Origin: Candidatus Poseidoniales archaeon
GTDB lineage: Archaea; Thermoplasmatota; Poseidoniia; Poseidoniales; Poseidoniaceae
DNA length: 11,283 nucleotides
Assembly: GCA_003602535.1 (NCBI GenBank)
Contig: QQSA01000030.1
Span: 1 to 11,283, forward strand
Direction of reading: 5' to 3'
Shown: one piece after another, positions 7,654 to 11,283 of the stretch
Position numbering within the stretch: the first letter of the stretch is position 1
Layout of the letters: every line of letters begins with the position of its first letter
The notes under the pieces: generated by a model
What the model saw: only the letters and a program-made list of their open reading frames with translations
Databases searched by the model: none
Told to the model about the DNA's origin: nothing
Translations under genes and position numbers: made by a program

Positions 7654-8580
7654 ATGAAGGCGCAAATAGTCGAAGGATGGCCTAAGAATAACAACATACG
7701 AATTATTCTGTCAGATACTAACGCAGCTCAAGTTAACAGTTTGCGAAGAGCGATAATAGCAGATGTTCCAAAAATGGCAATCACAAAGGTTAGGTTTGAA
7801 CAGGGTGTAACCCAAGACAATCAAGGCGAAGTAATAGAATCTGTAAACGTTCTACCGGATGAAGTGTTAGCGCACCGCCTAGCAATGGTTCCTGTACCAA
7901 CGTTCCTTGACGAATTCGTTTTCCCAGAAGATGATCCTAACAACGAAAACCTCCCTGAAGACCAATGGGGGTCACCTTTGTCCCAAATTATCTATCACTT
8001 ATCGATTCGCGGACCCAACTCTGATTCAGATGAAGAGTTCAAGACAGTCTATGCTGGAGATTTGAATGTCCTTGGAGAAACCAAACTCCAAATCAGCGAG
8101 GAGCACAAGCGAATTCCTCTGACAATTCTTTCAAAGGGACAATATTTGGAGTTGTATGCATATGCTACACTAGGTCGAGGCAGAGATCATGCAAAGTGGT
8201 GTCCTGCTGCGGCAGTAACATTCCAACCAAGGCAAAAGGCAATACTTGCTAAGCCTAAGAAAGCAAACACTCTATTTGACTTGGATTTAACTTCCAAATC
8301 TGGCCGTGCAATCAATTCCAAACTATTCAAGAACAAAGAGTGTACAGATGTAGACTCAGTTTTGGATATTGAGCGTGCACTACACCAAGTTGGATATGGA
8401 ACTGGTCGTGAAGAGGCTTTTGATAATGCGATTGTGCTGGAAGATATTGAAGGCGAATATGTATTTTCATTCGAATCTGATGGCTCTCTATCTCCTGAAC
8501 AAATCTTCAACCAAGCGTGTGATGAATTAGTGTCTCGCTTCAACAAGATTACTGGTGAAATTGATATTGCTTTAGCTTGA
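7654..8580 (+). CDS. rpo3: DNA-directed RNA polymerase subunit Rpo3 (RpoD)
   Basis: The archaeal counterpart of eukaryotic RPB3 and of one bacterial alpha subunit; with Rpo11 it forms the assembly platform of RNA polymerase. Numbering from the ATG at 7654 gives 308 residues. Seen: the alpha-like dimerization motif NSLRRAIIADVPKMAI (28-43), the conserved VLPDEVLAHRLAMVPVPT (66-83), and GRGRDHAKWCPA (174-185), typical of D/RPB3 subunits. Many archaeal D subunits carry an Fe-S or disulfide-containing insert domain. Here only three cysteines occur (183, 230, 289), with no CxxC pair, so no cluster is expected. The start follows from the GAGGTG site; a GTG-start reading would add only three residues (M-F-K). 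It is the last gene of the ribosomal operon, and a hairpin follows its stop almost immediately. Confidence 0.95.
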   Translation: MKAQIVEGWPKNNNIRIILSDTNAAQVNSLRRAIIADVPKMAITKVRFEQGVTQDNQGEVIESVNVLPDEVLAHRLAMVPVPTFLDEFVFPEDDPNNENLPEDQWGSPLSQIIYHLSIRGPNSDSDEEFKTVYAGDLNVLGETKLQISEEHKRIPLTILSKGQYLELYAYATLGRGRDHAKWCPAAAVTFQPRQKAILAKPKKANTLFDLDLTSKSGRAINSKLFKNKECTDVDSVLDIERALHQVGYGTGREEAFDNAIVLEDIEGEYVFSFESDGSLSPEQIFNQACDELVSRFNKITGEIDIALA

Positions 8581-8581
8581 A

Positions 8582-8599
8582 TCCATCTATTTTGATGGA
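8582..8599 (+). terminator. Hairpin directly after Rpo3
   Basis: TCCATC (8582-8587) pairs perfectly with GATGGA (8594-8599) around a TATTTT loop, one base after the Rpo3 stop codon. It could end or stabilise the operon transcript. Alternatively, the AT-rich loop could serve as a TATA-like element for the downstream kinase gene. There is no T run after the stem, which weakens the terminator reading. Confidence 0.3.
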
Positions 8600-8618
8600 G
8601 AAGCATGATGTCCTATAT

Positions 8619-8631
8619 GCGCTAGCGCTAG
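8619..8631 (+). promoter_or_regulatory. Nested palindrome before pantoate kinase
   Basis: GCGCTAGCGCTAG is two copies of GCGCTA plus one base. It contains two overlapping perfect 10-base palindromes, GCGCTAGCGC (8619-8628) and CTAGCGCTAG (8622-8631), and ends 4 bases before the kinase ATG. Position and symmetry suggest an operator or an RNA structure that could block initiation. No regulator is identified. Confidence 0.3.
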
Positions 8632-8635
8632 TTCA

Positions 8636-9556
8636 ATGGACGAGGTTACTGTACAAGTTGGAGGTCATGTGACTCTTCTCTTCTCAGTTCATTCTAAGCC
8701 CCTATTGGCCCGAAACCAGGGCTCGAAAGGAGCTGGCTTATGTCTGGAAGATGGCGTGGAAGCCACAGTTGAACATCTAGCGAAAGGTCCGGATCAAATT
8801 TTGGTGACAAAGATGGATGGAAGTCCGTTTGTTGAAGGCGAAAAAATGTATTTTGATTTGTTGAATTCATTTAGAGATCTATTCAATATCGATTCACCAG
8901 TCCGGATTACGATACATCTCGAACTTCCTGTATCACAAGGCTTTGGGATGTCCGCTGCTGGAATTTTAGCAACAAGTCTAGCATTAGGAGAATTGTTTGA
9001 TTGCGGTGATGAAGGCCAACTAGCTCGACTAGCCCACCGGTTGGAAAGGCAAAATTCGGGAGGATTGGGAGACGTTTTGGGACTTTGGGCCGGAGGCTGT
9101 GAGTTGCGAGTTATTCCAGGCAGTCCGCCATTTCCAGGAAAGGCGTACGGATTTGATGTGGGTTGTCCAGCATTACTTGTATGGGATCCCGATGGTGGTA
9201 AGCACACTTCAAATTACATTGATGACCCTCAGTGGAAATCAAAAATAACTTTGGCAGGAGAGTCTGCAGTTAATCGGTTGAAAATGCATGAATGGAATCA
9301 AGGTATTTGGAATAGATTGCTAGAAGAAGCGGATAATTTTGCATTAGAGTCTGGATTACTGGATGAACCTGAGCGAGCCAAGCTACTAAATTTGGTCCTT
9401 GAGCAATCTGATGATTCTATGAGCAGCCACCTTTGCATGCTAGGAACATCATTGATAATTTTACCAAAGAGGCTTGGACAAAATGTAGACTTTGGAACTA
9501 TAACTTCTAAATTGAGAAGTCTGGGTTTAGGTGTACGAGAGACTATTCTTCAGTAG
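8636..9556 (+). CDS. Pantoate kinase (GHMP family), coenzyme A synthesis
   Basis: Archaeal pantoate kinase phosphorylates pantoate with ATP to 4-phosphopantoate, which phosphopantothenate synthetase then joins to beta-alanine; together they replace the bacterial PanC/PanK route. Seen: an N-terminal GHMP-type strand followed by GSKGAGLCLEDG (29-40), the ATP-binding glycine-rich motif PVSQGFGMSAAG (98-109), and the family-typical HRLERQNSGGLGDVLGLWAGG region (134-154) with GLGD. The length of 306 residues fits pantoate kinases. Another GHMP kinase remains possible, but the SQGFGMS and GLGD contexts favour this enzyme. The ATG at 8636 is the only reasonable start because an in-frame TGA lies at 8606-8608; no clear Shine-Dalgarno site precedes it. 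The gene follows Rpo3 after 55 bases, and its last 14 bases overlap the convergent nuclease-like gene. Confidence 0.82.
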   Translation: MDEVTVQVGGHVTLLFSVHSKPLLARNQGSKGAGLCLEDGVEATVEHLAKGPDQILVTKMDGSPFVEGEKMYFDLLNSFRDLFNIDSPVRITIHLELPVSQGFGMSAAGILATSLALGELFDCGDEGQLARLAHRLERQNSGGLGDVLGLWAGGCELRVIPGSPPFPGKAYGFDVGCPALLVWDPDGGKHTSNYIDDPQWKSKITLAGESAVNRLKMHEWNQGIWNRLLEEADNFALESGLLDEPERAKLLNLVLEQSDDSMSSHLCMLGTSLIILPKRLGQNVDFGTITSKLRSLGLGVRETILQ

Positions 9557-10613
9557 TGCGATTAAGTGGTTCTAAATCCAAAGGCCCACAATCGAGCAAT
9601 ACCGTTCCTGGAATGTGTACGTTACTGCAAAACCCATGTCTGAAAACCAATGCTCCTTGACCCCAAGAGTCAACATATCTAGCAGCCTGTTTGCTTATTT
9701 TTTTCCTTTGAAAATCAACATCGGCTCCATAGAAATGCTTAGCATCAATCCAAGCCACAGGCTCACCATTGATTTCGACATGATCTAGGAAGAGTAGATC
9801 GGGAGTGTTGACAGGTCTGCCATGCTCTTTCATTTGTTCTTCGACCATTTCCGGCTGTCTACGTATTCTTACTCCTTGATCTTCGAACCAATCGGCTAAG
9901 ATTTCTTCGAACAAATCAGCTCTAACATGGGTCTCCGATTGGTCGACATTACTTACTCTGTCAGCGGCTTCAGCGGCTTCGAATTCTGACCTTTCTCGTT
10001 GCTTGAATTTGGACGGGGACCTCAAAGTCTCTTTTATTCTCGATTTTGACCACCCCATTTCTTTCAAAATTACTCTAAAAATATTCATTGGGGGGAAATC
10101 AAATTTCTTTGATAAATCAACAATACCTGCACCTTCCCTGTACAATCTTACTAACGCTTTTCCTCTAGCCTGTAATCTTCCATGGGAATATACTGTTTTT
10201 TGTTGAAGAAGGGCACTTCTGAGAGAAAGCGCTTGATCAAGAGTCATCTCGAAATCATCCACCATAGTTCCAATTTCAGCAACCCTCTCATCACTAAGCC
10301 ATCCGAATTCACCCTTTCTTACAACCTTGGCAGCTAGGATAGACTCTGTTTTCAGAGACACAGGGTCATTGTTCCATTCAAAGCAAAATCGTTTAGGTTC
10401 TTCGTAATCTTCGGGAATTCCAATTGGTAATGGGGAAATTGAGAATCTTTGTTCCGCCGAGGTTTTTGCGGCAGAATCGAATTCAGCATGTCTTTCCAGA
10501 AGAACAGCCTTGGATGGGCCGCCATGACGACGTGGCTTTTTGCCACCCCCTCGGCGGTTTCGCTTCCCTTTCTTCCCATCCGCCATACTTCGGGGTGACC
10601 GCCCCCGCTCCAT
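9543..10613 (-). CDS. CDIN1 (C15orf41)-family TPD-motif protein, predicted PD-(D/E)XK nuclease
   Basis: An archaeal homologue of the eukaryotic CDAN1-interacting nuclease 1 family, whose members combine helix-turn-helix domains with a restriction-endonuclease-like fold. Seen: a very basic N-terminal tail (13-31, KKGKRNRRGGGKK), a helical region with a plausible helix-turn-helix (about 145-200, including GIVDLSKKFDFPPMNIFRV), and a C-terminal nuclease-like core. The core has helix FEEILADWFEDQG (235-247), the family hallmark TPD (270-272), IDAKHFYGAD (289-298) and RYVDSWGQGALVFRHGFC (312-329). Candidate catalytic residues are E236 or E237, D272, D290 and K292, all intact. The start at 10613 is preferred over Met10 because GGTG lies 5 bases upstream of it. 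It lies 11 bases downstream of the SRPBCC gene, so the two probably form an operon. The substrate is unknown; structure-specific DNA is a guess. Confidence 0.82.
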   Translation of the reverse strand: MERGRSPRSMADGKKGKRNRRGGGKKPRRHGGPSKAVLLERHAEFDSAAKTSAEQRFSISPLPIGIPEDYEEPKRFCFEWNNDPVSLKTESILAAKVVRKGEFGWLSDERVAEIGTMVDDFEMTLDQALSLRSALLQQKTVYSHGRLQARGKALVRLYREGAGIVDLSKKFDFPPMNIFRVILKEMGWSKSRIKETLRSPSKFKQRERSEFEAAEAADRVSNVDQSETHVRADLFEEILADWFEDQGVRIRRQPEMVEEQMKEHGRPVNTPDLLFLDHVEINGEPVAWIDAKHFYGADVDFQRKKISKQAARYVDSWGQGALVFRHGFCSNVHIPGTVLLDCGPLDLEPLNRTTEE

Positions 10614-10618
10614 AGATA

Positions 10619-10622
10619 CACC
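10619..10622 (-). promoter_or_regulatory. Shine-Dalgarno site fixing the start of the CDIN1-like gene
   Basis: On the minus strand GGTG precedes the ATG at 10611-10613 by 5 bases, within the 11-base gap after the SRPBCC stop. The alternative Met10 start (10584-10586) has no comparable site. Confidence 0.55.
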
Positions 10623-10624
10623 GG

Positions 10625-11104
10625 CTAATTTACATCAGAAAGGTCTTCTAGAAATTGATGAGTTTGTTTTTCGATAAACGAATTAATTTGTTTTGAGAAA
10701 ATCATCATCAGTCTCGATACTTCACAACTAGAGTGAACCTCAATCCCTCCATCGTCTTGTGAAAGGAATGTAATTGAGACTGATAGATTCTTCAATCCTT
10801 TTGCAATTTGCCTTTCATTTCGGTATTGCCCTTCACCTAATAATTCGATTTCACAGAAATCATCTCCTGATCTAATCGATTTAACAAGCCATTTTGTTTC
10901 TATCAACCCACCTTTGATTGTTTGAAAGATAGCCAAATGATCACCTTCGTCCATCGTCTCAGGATTAGTTGCAAGCAAATTCTTTGCAATACTATTCCAT
11001 TCGGGCCATTTACTTGGGTTTCTGAACGCATCTAATGCATCATCTACAACACCGGGGGGTAAACTTCGTCTTGCAGTATGAGTGAATACCCTGCCCATAT
11101 ACAT
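10625..11104 (-). CDS. SRPBCC (START-like/polyketide cyclase fold) protein
   Basis: A predicted small cytoplasmic protein of 159 residues with the SRPBCC hydrophobic-cavity fold; no reaction or ligand can be assigned. Seen: after the first strand, the helix PGVVDDALDAFRNPSKWPEWN (17-37) has the spacing typical of this superfamily (a 'dP..wp.WN' pattern). It is followed by alternating strands (IAIFQ-like segment at 56-62, KWLVKSI, CEIELLGEG, SVSITFLSQDDGGIEVHSSC), and a long C-terminal helix (130-155) closes the cavity. No signal peptide or membrane segment is seen. The start is either Met1 (11104) or Met3 (11098); neither has a clear Shine-Dalgarno site. The gene lies just upstream of the CDIN1-like gene on the same strand and diverges from the secreted-protein gene at 11180. 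Confidence 0.62.
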   Translation of the reverse strand: MYMGRVFTHTARRSLPPGVVDDALDAFRNPSKWPEWNSIAKNLLATNPETMDEGDHLAIFQTIKGGLIETKWLVKSIRSGDDFCEIELLGEGQYRNERQIAKGLKNLSVSITFLSQDDGGIEVHSSCEVSRLMMIFSKQINSFIEKQTHQFLEDLSDVN

Positions 11105-11165
11105 GCGAACTAGTGATATGGCATTGTTATTACTGACATTTAGGCCATCATTTCAAGTGAGAGAT

Positions 11166-11170
11166 GGTGA
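11166..11170 (+). promoter_or_regulatory. Shine-Dalgarno site of the secreted-protein gene
   Basis: GGTGA lies 9 bases before the ATG at 11180. With the in-frame stop at 11168-11170 it supports that start. Confidence 0.55.
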
Positions 11171-11179
11171 TGGGGAAAC

Positions 11180-11283
11180 ATGCGCCGTATTATGGTGATG
11201 TGCGTTGTCTGGATTTTACTAACGCCATTTGTATCTGCTGAGGATGAACAGGAAGGGCCACTTGGATGGGTTCAATCTGCTGG
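11180..11283 (+). CDS. Start of a secreted protein (partial, cut by window end)
   Basis: An open frame begins at 11180 and runs off the window. Its 34 visible residues start MRRIMVMCVVWILLTPFVSA and continue EDEQEGPLGWVQSA. This is a textbook Sec signal peptide: two arginines, a hydrophobic core of about 13 residues, and a V-S-A cleavage site followed by an acidic stretch. There is no lipobox cysteine at the cleavage position. An in-frame TGA at 11168-11170 and a GGTGA site 9 bases upstream support this start. It diverges from the SRPBCC gene across 75 bases. The mature protein cannot be identified from what is visible. Confidence 0.65.
   Translation, partial: MRRIMVMCVVWILLTPFVSAEDEQEGPLGWVQSA

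Noticed and set aside
9961..9980. Tandem 9-base repeat CAGCGGCTT in the CDIN1-like gene
   Set aside because: It simply encodes Glu-Ala-Ala twice (residues 212-217) in a helical linker and is too short to be a meaningful repeat.

Overview
The window reads as a compact chromosomal segment from a euryarchaeon. It carries the large subunit of the archaea-specific replicative polymerase PolD, the archaeal gene order uS13-uS4-uS11-Rpo3, an archaeal pantoate kinase, and Shine-Dalgarno sites of the GGAGGTGA type. Moderate AT content, very short intergenic gaps, overlapping genes and an archaeal CDIN1/TPD-family protein fit a marine planktonic lineage such as Marine Group II (Poseidoniales). That assignment is inference from recall; no comparison was run. 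I see no mobile element, CRISPR array, tRNA or rRNA.

Layout. Bases 9-4085 (minus) hold the complete DP2 subunit of DNA polymerase D, without an obvious intein and ending in a PCNA-binding motif. A 66-base divergent gap separates it from pyrE (4152-4745, plus). pyrE overlaps by 4 bases a class I methyltransferase with a THUMP-like tail (4742-5968). A 147-base gap with a weak hairpin, a dyad and a candidate TATA box leads into the ribosomal protein/RNA polymerase operon: uS13, uS4, uS11 and Rpo3 (6116-8580). Its genes are spaced by 0-18 bases and each is preceded by a readable Shine-Dalgarno site. After 55 bases containing a hairpin and a nested palindrome comes pantoate kinase (8636-9556, plus). 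On the opposite strand, converging on it with a 14-base overlap, is a two-gene unit: an SRPBCC/START-fold protein (10625-11104), then a PD-(D/E)XK nuclease-like protein of the CDIN1 (C15orf41) family (9543-10613). At the right edge a secreted protein begins (11180 to the end, plus) and is cut by the window.

How they work together. Most genes are housekeeping: chromosome replication (DP2), UMP synthesis (pyrE), small-subunit assembly and transcription (uS13, uS4, uS11, Rpo3) and coenzyme A synthesis (pantoate kinase). The least understood parts are the CDIN1-like nuclease with its SRPBCC partner, and the THUMP-like methyltransferase coupled to pyrE. I found no clear evidence of a wholly new multi-gene system. 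The CDIN1-like/SRPBCC pair is the best candidate for unexplored biology.
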